Positions 22,649 to 31,690 of a stretch of 64,000 nucleotides of DNA are shown here, one piece after another (position 1 is the first letter of the stretch; each line of letters starts with the position of its first letter). The DNA comes from Caryophanales bacterium UBA5729 (lineage in GTDB: Bacteria; Bacillota_I; Bacilli_A; Izemoplasmatales; Hujiaoplasmataceae), in the NCBI GenBank assembly GCA_002419505.1, contig DIGF01000035.1:68042-132041 (forward strand), given 5' to 3'. The position numbers and the translations under genes were made by a program. Below the pieces are notes generated by a model. The model was not told the origin of the DNA, made no database searches, and saw only the letters and a list, made by a program, of their open reading frames with translations.

Positions 22649-25483
22649 TTATTTTTTCTTCTTTAACACTAAGAACAAAGTTACGCCAACTGCAATTACT
22701 ACAGCGGCTGAAATGCCGCCAATAATGAATATAACTGAATTGCTAACTTGGGTAAACTCATAAGTTCCTAACGGTGTTGCTGTTGAAAGTTCCCTATGTA
22801 ATACATATGTTGAATTAGCTGATAACGTAAAGTCTTTCCCGCCAAGCAGAGTCTCGATAATCTCTTCTTGCGCTAATTGCCCATTAACATAAACATGATA
22901 CTGATCTGAACCAGCTAAATTAACTTTTACTTTAGTTTGCATAGCATTATGAATAACTAAGATTACTTCAAAATCATCACCACTACTATTATTGGTAATT
23001 TCGTATGCGATAACCCCATCAATGCCGGTATTAATAAATTTCAAGTTATCGATAACATCTTGGGTTTCAGATATTCTAAAAGACGGATGAGACTTCCTTA
23101 ATGCAATTAAACCTTTATAATATTGATAAACATTTTGAGTGGTTTCATCAGTCATTAAATCCCATCTTATTTGGTTTGTTTCATCTGGTGATTCATAACT
23201 GTTATGATCAAAGCCTTCTTTATCTAGTAAAGGTTTAGATCTTAGCAGTTCATCCCCTGCATGTAAAAAGGCTACTCCTTGAGCCGTTAAAACTATTGCA
23301 TTGGCTTGTTTTTGTAAGGCTGGAATTAAATCAAGTTTATTCTTTTCCGCCAAAGTCAAATACAATTTGTCATGTAAAGTATTATTATCATGAGCTGTAA
23401 CGTAATTGATTGTTTTTGTAGGAACGGTATGCCAAACTTTTTGAGCTGATAATCCGGAACCAACTATGTCTGGATGAGCCACTCCGCCAACAATACCATA
23501 TTTAACTCGCGTAACGATATTGGCAGAATAATCTCCTTGAATGAATCCACCTTGTTCTCTAGCGAAAACAGAGCCCTTTACACCATCTCGCAAATCATCG
23601 TTGAAAGCTCCGATTAAAGGCATTTGCGCCAAGTTTTGTTTTCCACCTTGTAAACTTGGTTCAAGCGGTGAACTGCCACCCATCCATGGTTCGCCATAAA
23701 CCATAATTGAGTCATCTATTTCATGAAGAGCCGCAACTAAAAGATTCATGGTTTCAACGTCATGAAGTGCCATCAGGTCAAATCTGAATCCAGAGATATT
23801 ATATTCATAAGCCCAAAACTCAACAGAGTCTATCATAAACTTACGCATCATAACTCTTTCTGAAGCCGTTTCGTTTCCTGTTCCCGAACCATTGCTAAAT
23901 GCTCCACTAGCCGTTTTACGGAAATAATATCCCGGAACAATTAACTCAAAGTTAGAATCAGCGGTCAATCCATGGTGATTGTAAACAACATCCATGTTTA
24001 TTCTTATTCCCGCTTCATTAAAAGCCATAATTGTTTCTTTTAATTCAATAATTCTTGTTTCACCATCATAAGGATCACTAGAAAATGAACCTTCCACAAC
24101 GTTGAAGTTTAAAGGCATATAACCCCAGTTAAAGGAATTATAACTTTCGTCATCTAGCTTAGTTTCATCAACTACTCCAAAATCAAAGAAAGGTAAGATT
24201 TGGACATGGGTGACTCCTAAATCAACAATATGATCAAAACCGGTTTTAAATCCTTGATATCTAGTTCCAGATTCCACTAAACCTAAGAATTTTCCGCGAT
24301 TTATTTCACTGCCATTCCAACTTGAATGGCTTGTCAAATCTCTCACATGTAATTCATAAATAATCGCATCAGTTGGCGTTTCAATATTGTTAACTCGATT
24401 GTTATAAGTAAATCCTTCTGGATTAACTAATGAAAAATCAACAATCATCCCTCTAATTCCGTTTACTCCAGCACTTTTAGCATAAGGATCAATGACTTCA
24501 ACTGCTTGTGGTCCGCCATTATTAACGCTGAAAGTGTAATAGGTTCCATGTAAATTACCCATTTCTTCGTAATAGAAAGTACCTTTTACATCTCTTGTCA
24601 TTTCCACAGTTCTTAATGGAGTGTCAGTACCTCCACTAGCTAATGGTGTTCCTGTATCATATAAATTTAAGGTAACACTATTTGAAATCGGTGCCCATAG
24701 TCTAAAAGTAGTTTTATCTTCTAAGACTATCGCGCCTAAATCATCACCTTCATAACCAAATGCGCTCTCGAATTCTTCCGAATCATAAATACCATCATAG
24801 GTGACCTCATAATAATTAACTGAGGAATCGGATGAAAACGTTGCTTCTATAATATAGGTATTAGAAAAATTTAAATTTTCGGTTAATGTTACTACACCAT
24901 TAATTCCATTTATATCAACACTTTCAATTGACATTGGAATCCCGTTTTCTTTAACAATTACATCATTAGCATTTACGGTTTCGGTAGCTTGAAAATTTAT
25001 CACATTCAATTCTGCAAAATAAGCAAATTTAAACTTTGGAAAACGATCCGGTCCATTAGGATCATTCAATGATGTACCGATCCGGGTATCGCCTTCAACT
25101 AGATAAATATGAAATTGCCCATTAGCGGTCATCGCTGGTATCTCAACGAAACGGTCAGAATCGATATCTTTTTCGGCCCAATCGCCTCTTCTTACAATCA
25201 AACCTAATCTAGTAATATCAGGAAAATTGTCTTCAACATTGATAATCGCAACTACACCGCCATAGTTATATTCAGTATCAGTTTCGTCAGCAACAAAATT
25301 GTATGAACCGCCCTCTAAACTCTCAGGTAAATTTTGCCAAGCCCAAACATTCCAATTAGTATAATCATCATTATATCGATAGTAATGAATATAAATCTCT
25401 GATGTTGGTTGATCAGCTCTTACATAAGACATCAGTGAAAAAGACGTCAAAGCAAGCAATAGGAATAAAAATAATTTTTTCAT
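22649..25483 (-). CDS. Membrane-anchored type I pullulanase
   Basis: The 944-residue precursor has a signal peptide (about 1-24), an N-terminal pullulanase-associated starch-binding region (CBM41-like, with WNVWAWQNLPES), a CBM48-like domain (TTFRLWAPISNSVTLNLYD), and a GH13 catalytic barrel. Catalytic residues are in FRFDLMALHD (nucleophile), VYGEPWMGG (acid/base) and VTAHDNNTLHDK. The pullulanase motif FNWGYMPLNFNV is present. A single hydrophobic helix ending in KKKK anchors the C-terminus in the membrane instead of an LPXTG signal. It would debranch alpha-1,6 links in starch outside the cell. ATG at 25483 follows GGAGG. Confidence 0.9.
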   Translation of the reverse strand: MKKLFLFLLLALTSFSLMSYVRADQPTSEIYIHYYRYNDDYTNWNVWAWQNLPESLEGGSYNFVADETDTEYNYGGVVAIINVEDNFPDITRLGLIVRRGDWAEKDIDSDRFVEIPAMTANGQFHIYLVEGDTRIGTSLNDPNGPDRFPKFKFAYFAELNVINFQATETVNANDVIVKENGIPMSIESVDINGINGVVTLTENLNFSNTYIIEATFSSDSSVNYYEVTYDGIYDSEEFESAFGYEGDDLGAIVLEDKTTFRLWAPISNSVTLNLYDTGTPLASGGTDTPLRTVEMTRDVKGTFYYEEMGNLHGTYYTFSVNNGGPQAVEVIDPYAKSAGVNGIRGMIVDFSLVNPEGFTYNNRVNNIETPTDAIIYELHVRDLTSHSSWNGSEINRGKFLGLVESGTRYQGFKTGFDHIVDLGVTHVQILPFFDFGVVDETKLDDESYNSFNWGYMPLNFNVVEGSFSSDPYDGETRIIELKETIMAFNEAGIRINMDVVYNHHGLTADSNFELIVPGYYFRKTASGAFSNGSGTGNETASERVMMRKFMIDSVEFWAYEYNISGFRFDLMALHDVETMNLLVAALHEIDDSIMVYGEPWMGGSSPLEPSLQGGKQNLAQMPLIGAFNDDLRDGVKGSVFAREQGGFIQGDYSANIVTRVKYGIVGGVAHPDIVGSGLSAQKVWHTVPTKTINYVTAHDNNTLHDKLYLTLAEKNKLDLIPALQKQANAIVLTAQGVAFLHAGDELLRSKPLLDKEGFDHNSYESPDETNQIRWDLMTDETTQNVYQYYKGLIALRKSHPSFRISETQDVIDNLKFINTGIDGVIAYEITNNSSGDDFEVILVIHNAMQTKVKVNLAGSDQYHVYVNGQLAQEEIIETLLGGKDFTLSANSTYVLHRELSTATPLGTYEFTQVSNSVIFIIGGISAAVVIAVGVTLFLVLKKKK

Positions 25484-25516
25484 TTTAACCTCCAATATTA
25501 ATTATTTCATAATGAT

Positions 25517-25522
25517 ATTATA
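25517..25522 (-). promoter_or_regulatory. Pullulanase extended -10
   Basis: TATAAT on the minus strand is preceded by TGA. The -35 is poor. The promoter is divergent from that of malE, with the cre box at 25561 between them. Confidence 0.45.
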
Positions 25523-25560
25523 TCACAACTAATTAGATTAAAATCTCTCATGCATAAAAA

Positions 25561-25576
25561 ATGAAAACGATAACAT
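25561..25576. promoter_or_regulatory. cre box, full match
   Basis: ATGAAAACGATAACAT matches the 16-position CcpA consensus WTGNAANCGNWWNCAW at every position. It sits between the divergent pullulanase and malE promoters and could control both. Confidence 0.75.
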
Positions 25577-25618
25577 ATCAGATAAATGGGCTTTAATTTG
25601 ATATCAAAGGCTAAGGTC

Positions 25619-25647
25619 TTGCAAACGCTTTTATTAAATGATAAAAT
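25619..25647 (+). promoter_or_regulatory. malE promoter with overlapping cre box
   Basis: TTGCAA (25619-25624) and TAAAAT (25642-25647) are 17 nt apart, and the -10 is extended by TGA. TGCAAACGCTTTTA (25620-25633) matches 13 of 14 cre positions and covers the -35, the position expected for repression. Confidence 0.65.
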
Positions 25648-25686
25648 TAGATATAGTATAAATTATATTTTAAAGGAGAAGAAAAT

Positions 25687-27006
25687 ATGAAAAAATTACT
25701 GATGGTTATGGCTTTGTTTTTAGTGGCTTTGGTCACTGTTGGCTGTAGCGGTAAAGGCCCTCTAACAATTTGGGTAGGTTCTGAATCTGAGGCTTTTTAC
25801 ACTCAAAAAATGGAGGAATACAAAGCATTATATCTTGAAGAGAAAGGTGAGGAATTTCCTCATGATATTAGAGTAGTTGGAGTAGATACGGGTACAGCTG
25901 CCGGAACTTTCTTAGATGACAGCGATGCTGGAGCTGATATTTTCACCGCTGCTCATGATAATCTTGGTAAATTAATTGCTGGTGCAAGTGCTGTAGCTCC
26001 AGTGCAAAACCAAGCATTATTAGCACAAATTCAAAATGATAATCCTGAAACTTTCTTACAAGTTATCAAAGGTACAGTTGGCGGAACTGAATACACTTTC
26101 GCGGTTCCTTATGTAGCTCAAGCTCTAGTTTTATATTACAACAAACAATTCATCACTGAAACTCAAGCTCAAACTTGGGAAGGCATTCTTGAAGCTGCAG
26201 TTGCTAATAACAAACAAGCTTTATCATTAGCAGGAACTGATGGTTTCAATAATTCTTTCATCCTCTTAGCAACCGAAGCTGAAACTGGTAATACAAGCTT
26301 AAGATTATATGAAAACGGGATTCAAGAAAACACTTACGGTACAGGTGATGATACAATTGCAAAATTAAAATGGGGGCAATATTTCTTTACTCATGCTAAT
26401 GGAGCGAGACGTCCATCTGACTCTGGTTGGGAAGTTGAATTAAAGAATGAAATTTCAATCGCATTTATCGGCGGAGCATGGCATTTTTCTGCTGCAAAAG
26501 CTGCTTTAGGTGATGATCTTGCAATTACAATCCTACCAACATTTGAATTAATTGATGGTTATGGTGAAGTTGAAGCAGGAACTGTTTTTCAATCAGGTAC
26601 TTTTGCGGACACAAAAGCATTCTTCATGAAAAAGAACAGTAGATACGCTGAATACTTAGAAGATATTCTATTATTCTTAACTAGTAAAGATGTTCAAGAA
26701 GAATCATTCGTAGCAGCACAAAATTTACCTGCGTATAAAAACGCCGCTGATGAGTTCGCTGCTTTCCAAGAAAACACTTTAGAAGCTAAGCTAGCCGCTG
26801 CTCAAGTTAGAATGTTTGAATTCGGAATTCCACAACCATTCGGATTCCAAACTAGATATAATACATATTATTATTCAAAAGGCACTCCTGATTTAATATT
26901 GGAGATTTTAGAAAACAACGGTGGTAATTTTGGGACTGATGCTCAAATTTTAGCCCAAATGCAAATAGTAGAAACTATTTGGAAAACCGGAAATCGTCCA
27001 GCATAA
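25687..27006 (+). CDS. malE: Maltodextrin ABC transporter substrate-binding lipoprotein
   Basis: The 439-residue precursor has a lipoprotein signal with lipobox VTVGC (cysteine about 20). The family 1 solute-binding fold is marked by LTIWVGSE near the start, IAFIGGAWHFSAAKAALG and AFFMKKNSRY further on. It captures maltose or maltodextrins at the membrane surface. Next genes are the two permeases and an amylase. No ATPase (msmX/malK) is in this window, so a shared ATPase elsewhere is likely, as in Bacillus. Confidence 0.86.
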   Translation: MKKLLMVMALFLVALVTVGCSGKGPLTIWVGSESEAFYTQKMEEYKALYLEEKGEEFPHDIRVVGVDTGTAAGTFLDDSDAGADIFTAAHDNLGKLIAGASAVAPVQNQALLAQIQNDNPETFLQVIKGTVGGTEYTFAVPYVAQALVLYYNKQFITETQAQTWEGILEAAVANNKQALSLAGTDGFNNSFILLATEAETGNTSLRLYENGIQENTYGTGDDTIAKLKWGQYFFTHANGARRPSDSGWEVELKNEISIAFIGGAWHFSAAKAALGDDLAITILPTFELIDGYGEVEAGTVFQSGTFADTKAFFMKKNSRYAEYLEDILLFLTSKDVQEESFVAAQNLPAYKNAADEFAAFQENTLEAKLAAAQVRMFEFGIPQPFGFQTRYNTYYYSKGTPDLILEILENNGGNFGTDAQILAQMQIVETIWKTGNRPA

Positions 27007-27029
27007 TCTTTATTTAAAAGGGAGATAAT

Positions 27030-28463
27030 ATGGAACAAAAAATAGAAAAAGAGGATAAAAAGTCGGGTTTTTTAACTCGTCTTTTAACTTTTTTTAAAAC
27101 CCTCGGATTAACTATCAAAACCCGTTGTCTTAAATTTTACAATCGCTTTAAAGAAGGTAGCACCGGTACAAAATTATCTCATGTGATTATGGGTAGTGGT
27201 AACATTTACCACAAACAATACCTCAAAGGATTTGTCTATTTAATACTTCAAGTTGGATTTTTTGCACTTTTTATCATTTCTCCTGAAGTCAATGGCACAC
27301 CACTAGGATTGAAATCTATCGTCAACTTTTTCACTTTAGGTACTGAACCAGGCGATATCTTTAATCCTGCAGATAATTCGATGTTGATGTTATTATTTGG
27401 TGTAATTGTTTTTGGTTTAATCGGTATGTTTTTAGCGGCTTATAATTCAAACATCAAGAGTTCACTAAAAGCTGATAACGACATAAAAGCAGGCAAAAAA
27501 CCAACAAGTTTAAAAGAAGATATCGCTTCGCTTTTAGATGAAAGATTCCATGTGGCTTTATTAACACCTGCTATTATCGGGATTATTACCTTTACCGTTT
27601 TACCTACAATATTTATGATTTTGATTGCCTTCACCAATTTTGATTCAGAACATCAGGGTCAAGTCTTATTTAATTGGGTTGGTTTTGCTAACTTCTTAGA
27701 TATTTTTTCTGGTACAGGTGAAATTTCAGTAAGATTTCTTCCGGTTTTAAGTTGGACTTTGATTTGGGCTTTTTTCGCTACTTCTACCAATTATATCGGC
27801 GGTATTTTACTTGCTATTTTAATTAATAAAAAAGGTGTTAAGCTTAAAAAAATGTGGCGGACAATATTCATATTAACAATTGCTTTACCACAGTTCATTT
27901 CTTTATTAGCAATGAGAAATTTGCTTTCAACTTACGGACCGATAAATTCAACATTAATGTCTCTAGGATTAACTGATGCACCAATTCAATTTCTTGCTAA
28001 TGCAGCCAATCCTTGGACAGCTAGGATTACCATCATCGTAATCAATATCTGGATTGGTGTTCCTTATACCATGTTAATGACTAGTGGTATCTTGATGAAT
28101 GTGCCTTCTGAATTATATGAGGCTGCTCAAATTGATGGAGCAACAAAAAGACAGGCATTTTTCAATATTACCATTCCTTACATTTTGTTTATAACCACCC
28201 CATATTTAATTACTTCATTCATTGGTAATATTACAAGTTTTAATGTTATTTACCTCTTGACTGGAGGTGCTCCAGGAGTTCCTGGATATAAAGCTGGCGA
28301 AACTGATTTGTTGGTTACTTGGCTTTATAAGCTTACCATCGATGAGAGCGAATATAATATCGGATCAGTTATCGCCATTATTACCTTCATTATCACCGCA
28401 ACTGCAACTTTGTTAAGTTACCGCAGAAGCAAGGCTTATAAAGAGGAGGACGCTTTCCAATGA
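27030..28463 (+). CDS. malF: Maltodextrin ABC transporter permease, MalF type
   Basis: The 477-residue permease has an N-terminal soluble and membrane extension (about 1-150, with two hydrophobic segments near 70-135) followed by the standard transport domain. The EAA loop is seen in YEAAQIDGATKRQAFFNITIPYI. It is followed by malG with an ATGA overlap (TGA stop). The N-terminal extension contains GSGNIYHKQYLKGFVYLILQ, a motif common in MalF proteins of Mollicutes and relatives. Confidence 0.88.
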   Translation: MEQKIEKEDKKSGFLTRLLTFFKTLGLTIKTRCLKFYNRFKEGSTGTKLSHVIMGSGNIYHKQYLKGFVYLILQVGFFALFIISPEVNGTPLGLKSIVNFFTLGTEPGDIFNPADNSMLMLLFGVIVFGLIGMFLAAYNSNIKSSLKADNDIKAGKKPTSLKEDIASLLDERFHVALLTPAIIGIITFTVLPTIFMILIAFTNFDSEHQGQVLFNWVGFANFLDIFSGTGEISVRFLPVLSWTLIWAFFATSTNYIGGILLAILINKKGVKLKKMWRTIFILTIALPQFISLLAMRNLLSTYGPINSTLMSLGLTDAPIQFLANAANPWTARITIIVINIWIGVPYTMLMTSGILMNVPSELYEAAQIDGATKRQAFFNITIPYILFITTPYLITSFIGNITSFNVIYLLTGGAPGVPGYKAGETDLLVTWLYKLTIDESEYNIGSVIAIITFIITATATLLSYRRSKAYKEEDAFQ

Positions 28464-29371
28464 TAAATACAAATGTTAGCATAGCTAAAAAACCAAAAAA
28501 ATTCAAATCAGCAAAAGCATCTAGAAATATCTCTTTAGTTTTATCTTATTTAACCTTAGTTGTCTTAACTATTATTTGGCTCTATCCGATTTTATGGATT
28601 ATTCTTAGTTCTTTAAGAGTTGAATATAATAATGCTGGAGATCTAATCGGTATTGTTGTAAGTCATTATATACCTAAGGGATTTGGTTTTGATAATTTCG
28701 TTAATTTATTTACTAACACTTTATTCCCTCGATGGTTCTTAAACACTTTATTAGTTAGTTCGGTTACATTTGTGCTTTCAACTTTACTGACTTTATCTGT
28801 AGCTTATGTTATGAGTAAACTGAAATTTAGTGCTCGTAAGAAATTTCTTAATATAGCGATTATCCTTGGTTTATTCCCTGGTTTCATGTCAATGATTGCT
28901 ATCTATTATATTTTAAAAGCTTTACAGTTAACCCAAACTTTATTCGCATTAATGCTCGTTTATTCTGCTGGAGCTGGTCTAGGTTTTTATGTCGCTAAAG
29001 GTTTCTTTGACATCATTCCTAATTCGCTACTTGAATCAGCGCGTTTAGATGGTGCAACTAATTCCCAGATTTTCGCAAAAATAGTTTTGCCATTAAGTAA
29101 ACCTATTATTATCTACACTGCCTTGCTTGCTTTTATCGGACCATGGATGGACTTTATTTTCGCAAGGGTAATTCTGGGGGAAACAAATCGAGAGCTTCAC
29201 ACCGTTGCCGTTGGGCTATATTATATGGTATACGGTGAACGTGTGGATTCAAATGTCTTTACATTATTTGCTGCTGGTTGTGTTGTGGTCGCGATTCCAA
29301 TCGTTACATTATTCTTATCGATGCAAAGATATTATATTGAAGGAGTTACTGCTGGGGCTGTCAAAGGATAG
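28460..29371 (+). CDS. malG: Maltodextrin ABC transporter permease, MalG type
   Basis: The 303-residue permease has six membrane segments and the EAA loop LLESARLDGATNSQIFAKIVLPLSKP. It ends in the MalG-type tail YIEGVTAGAVKG. It pairs with the preceding MalF to form the channel. Confidence 0.9.
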   Translation: MINTNVSIAKKPKKFKSAKASRNISLVLSYLTLVVLTIIWLYPILWIILSSLRVEYNNAGDLIGIVVSHYIPKGFGFDNFVNLFTNTLFPRWFLNTLLVSSVTFVLSTLLTLSVAYVMSKLKFSARKKFLNIAIILGLFPGFMSMIAIYYILKALQLTQTLFALMLVYSAGAGLGFYVAKGFFDIIPNSLLESARLDGATNSQIFAKIVLPLSKPIIIYTALLAFIGPWMDFIFARVILGETNRELHTVAVGLYYMVYGERVDSNVFTLFAAGCVVVAIPIVTLFLSMQRYYIEGVTAGAVKG

Positions 29372-29385
29372 AGAGGAAGATTATT

Positions 29386-30981
29386 ATGAAGAAAATCTTA
29401 TTATTCATCCTTGCTTTGACCATTGCTTTTTCAGTTATGTCATGTAACTCGATGAGAGAATATGCGATTAAAGACCCTTTATTATCTGCTAATCAGCCAG
29501 ATGATTTGTATCGGGTATATTACGAAATTTTTGTGGCTTCTTTTTCCGATAGCAACAAAGATGGCTTCGGCGACTTGCGTGGTTTAATTAACCGTTTTGA
29601 TTACTTAAATGACAGTGATGATAATTCTGGTAAAAGTTTAGGAATTGAAGGTATATGGTTAATGCCGATTATGCCTTCTCCTTCTTACCATAAATATGAT
29701 GTCTCGGATTATAAAAACATTGACAGTCGATATGGAAGTCTAGAAGACTTTGAAGATTTAATGCAAATTGCCAATGAAAGAAACGTTTCAATCATCATCG
29801 ATTTAGTAATAAATCACACCTCTAATCAACATCCTTGGTTCAAACAAGCTTTGAAAGCTTTTCAAGAAGGTGATTTAGAAAATAAGTATCTCGATTATTA
29901 CGTATTGGTGACAGAGGAAGAAAAAGAATCTGGAAAAGCTTATTATCCTTTTTATGGAGAATATTTCTATGAAGGAAACTTTTCGCCTTCAATGCCTGAA
30001 TTAGATTTAGATAACCTAGATGTTCGCGATGAAATTATCGAGATTGTTGAATTTTGGTATGATTTAGGCGTAACTGGCTTTAGACTTGATGCAGCAAAAT
30101 ATCCATATCTTCATGAAGACAGTAAAAACATCGAATTTTGGAATTGGTTTGTATCCGAGTGTAAAAAAATTAAAGAAGACACCTTTATCGTAGGCGAAGT
30201 TTGGTCTGGCGACTCGCTTATCGCTCCATACTATGAATCTTTCAGTAATTTTGATTTTGGCATGTCACAACTTCAAGGCGCTGTAGCTACTGTCGCTAAA
30301 CAGTATGATGATGTCAATTGGTATGTTAGTTACTTAAATACATATCGCAGTATGATAGAACAAATCAGTCCTAATGCTATCCTTACACCTTTTATTACCA
30401 ATCACGATATGAATCGAGCTGCAGGCTTTTTAAGCGTAGCTGATTATGAGATGCAAGTCGCGGCGAATCTTTATATTTTATCTTATGGCAATCCTTTTAT
30501 CTATTATGGGGAAGAAATCGGTATGAAAGGTTCTAGAACTACAGAAAATACCGATGCTAACCGAAGACTTGCAATGCTTTGGGGAGATAATGATACCGTT
30601 AGCGATCCTGTCGGAACTACTTACGATAAAAAGAATCAGGACAACGGCACTGTTAAATCACAACTACGCGACAAAGAAAGTTTATTGAATCATTACAAAA
30701 AGCTAATCATGATTAGAAAAGCTAATCCTGAAATTGCTAGAGGTTATTACACTCCGATAGTTTTTGCAGGCTGGTATAATTTTGGTGGTTTCTTGTCAAC
30801 CTATGAAGATTCGACTGTAGGTGTATTTCATAACACAGGTGAAATCGAAATTATTATTGACTTAAGTGTCTACACCGATTTTAATTTTGAATCTATCAGT
30901 GCTTATATAGGGTATGGAATGGCTGAATTAAGCGGTCAAACCCTGAAAATATCTCCATTTACTTCAGTAGTATTGAAATAG
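29386..30981 (+). CDS. Extracellular lipoprotein alpha-amylase (GH13)
   Basis: The 531-residue precursor has a lipoprotein signal with lipobox SVMSC (cysteine about 20), so it acts on the outer face of the membrane. The GH13 barrel shows region I IIIDLVINHTS, the nucleophile in GFRLDAAKYP, the acid/base in VGEVWSG and the transition-state stabiliser in ITNHDMNR. It resembles the neopullulanase/oligo-glucosidase-like amylases found next to maltodextrin transporters. It likely trims starch fragments before uptake by MalEFG. Confidence 0.88.
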   Translation: MKKILLFILALTIAFSVMSCNSMREYAIKDPLLSANQPDDLYRVYYEIFVASFSDSNKDGFGDLRGLINRFDYLNDSDDNSGKSLGIEGIWLMPIMPSPSYHKYDVSDYKNIDSRYGSLEDFEDLMQIANERNVSIIIDLVINHTSNQHPWFKQALKAFQEGDLENKYLDYYVLVTEEEKESGKAYYPFYGEYFYEGNFSPSMPELDLDNLDVRDEIIEIVEFWYDLGVTGFRLDAAKYPYLHEDSKNIEFWNWFVSECKKIKEDTFIVGEVWSGDSLIAPYYESFSNFDFGMSQLQGAVATVAKQYDDVNWYVSYLNTYRSMIEQISPNAILTPFITNHDMNRAAGFLSVADYEMQVAANLYILSYGNPFIYYGEEIGMKGSRTTENTDANRRLAMLWGDNDTVSDPVGTTYDKKNQDNGTVKSQLRDKESLLNHYKKLIMIRKANPEIARGYYTPIVFAGWYNFGGFLSTYEDSTVGVFHNTGEIEIIIDLSVYTDFNFESISAYIGYGMAELSGQTLKISPFTSVVLK

Positions 30982-30982
30982 T

Positions 30983-30996
30983 TGAAAGCGATTACA
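30983..30996. promoter_or_regulatory. cre box upstream of the 182-residue lipoprotein gene
   Basis: TGAAAGCGATTACA matches all 14 positions of TGNAARCGNWWWCA. Its centre is about 69 bp upstream of the expected start, a position more typical of CcpA activation than repression. Confidence 0.65.
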
Positions 30997-31023
30997 CATT
31001 TTTCAATAGAAACCCCAAACCGA

Positions 31024-31052
31024 TTGACACAAAAACATCACAGTGTTATAAT
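31024..31052 (+). promoter_or_regulatory. Consensus promoter of the 182-residue lipoprotein gene
   Basis: TTGACA (31024-31029) and TATAAT (31047-31052) are 17 nt apart, and the -10 is extended by TGT. This is a full consensus sigma-A promoter and predicts very high expression. Confidence 0.85.
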
Positions 31053-31098
31053 AGATGTACATTTTAGTAAAATAAAATAATAAAATAAGGAGAAGAAA

Positions 31099-31647
31099 AT
31101 GAAAAAATTATTAGTTTTAGTTTTAGGTTTATTTCTATCACTAGCTCTTATTGGATGCGGTGTATTAGAAAACGAAGCAAAAGATTATTATGCAACTGGC
31201 AATTTCAACGGTTGGGATACTGTTGAAACAGGCCAAATGGAAGCAATCAAAAAGACTGACGCTAGAGTAGCTTCAATTAAAGATGAATTAAGTGGTGTTA
31301 AATACTTATACATCTTAGAAATCACTCTTCCTGATACAGCAGCTGGTTGGGACGTAACTTACAAAATTGATGGAACTGTTCAAACATTTGACGGTAATCT
31401 AACAGTTAAAATTATCCGTACAACTGCTGGCGATTCTGATTCTAGAGATTTCTGGGCACAAAGTCCTGAATCTGGTAAAATCAATAACTTAACGCCAACT
31501 ACACTTTATATTCCTCCATTCGTTGAAGAAAGCGTAGACCAAGCAGGTGGATGGAATGACAACCCTGTAGCTTTAGCTGCTGGCACATACTATATCGTAT
31601 TTGCTGAATTCGATGGCTCAAGAGCAATGGGATTAATCGCTAAATAA
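31099..31647 (+). CDS. Small surface lipoprotein of the starch locus
   Basis: The 182-residue precursor has lipobox LIGC (cysteine about 20) and a strand-rich mature part. It opens with YYATGNFNGWDT, a motif that looks like starch-binding modules in SusE/SusF or CBM48/20-type domains, and ends with a TYYIVFAEFDGSRA strand. I do not recognise a named family. It has its own consensus promoter, a full cre match and a terminator, so it is a separate, highly expressed unit. A role in starch capture is inferred from motif and location. Confidence 0.6.
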   Translation: MKKLLVLVLGLFLSLALIGCGVLENEAKDYYATGNFNGWDTVETGQMEAIKKTDARVASIKDELSGVKYLYILEITLPDTAAGWDVTYKIDGTVQTFDGNLTVKIIRTTAGDSDSRDFWAQSPESGKINNLTPTTLYIPPFVEESVDQAGGWNDNPVALAAGTYYIVFAEFDGSRAMGLIAK

Positions 31648-31660
31648 GCATGACAAACTA

Positions 31661-31688
31661 AAAACCTAACTCCAACGAGTTAGGTTTT
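31661..31688. terminator. Bidirectional terminator between the lipoprotein and amidase genes
   Basis: A perfect 12-bp stem AAAACCTAACTC / GAGTTAGGTTTT with a 4-nt loop is followed by a T-run on the + strand and preceded by A residues that give T residues on the minus strand. Confidence 0.88.
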
Positions 31689-31690
31689 TT

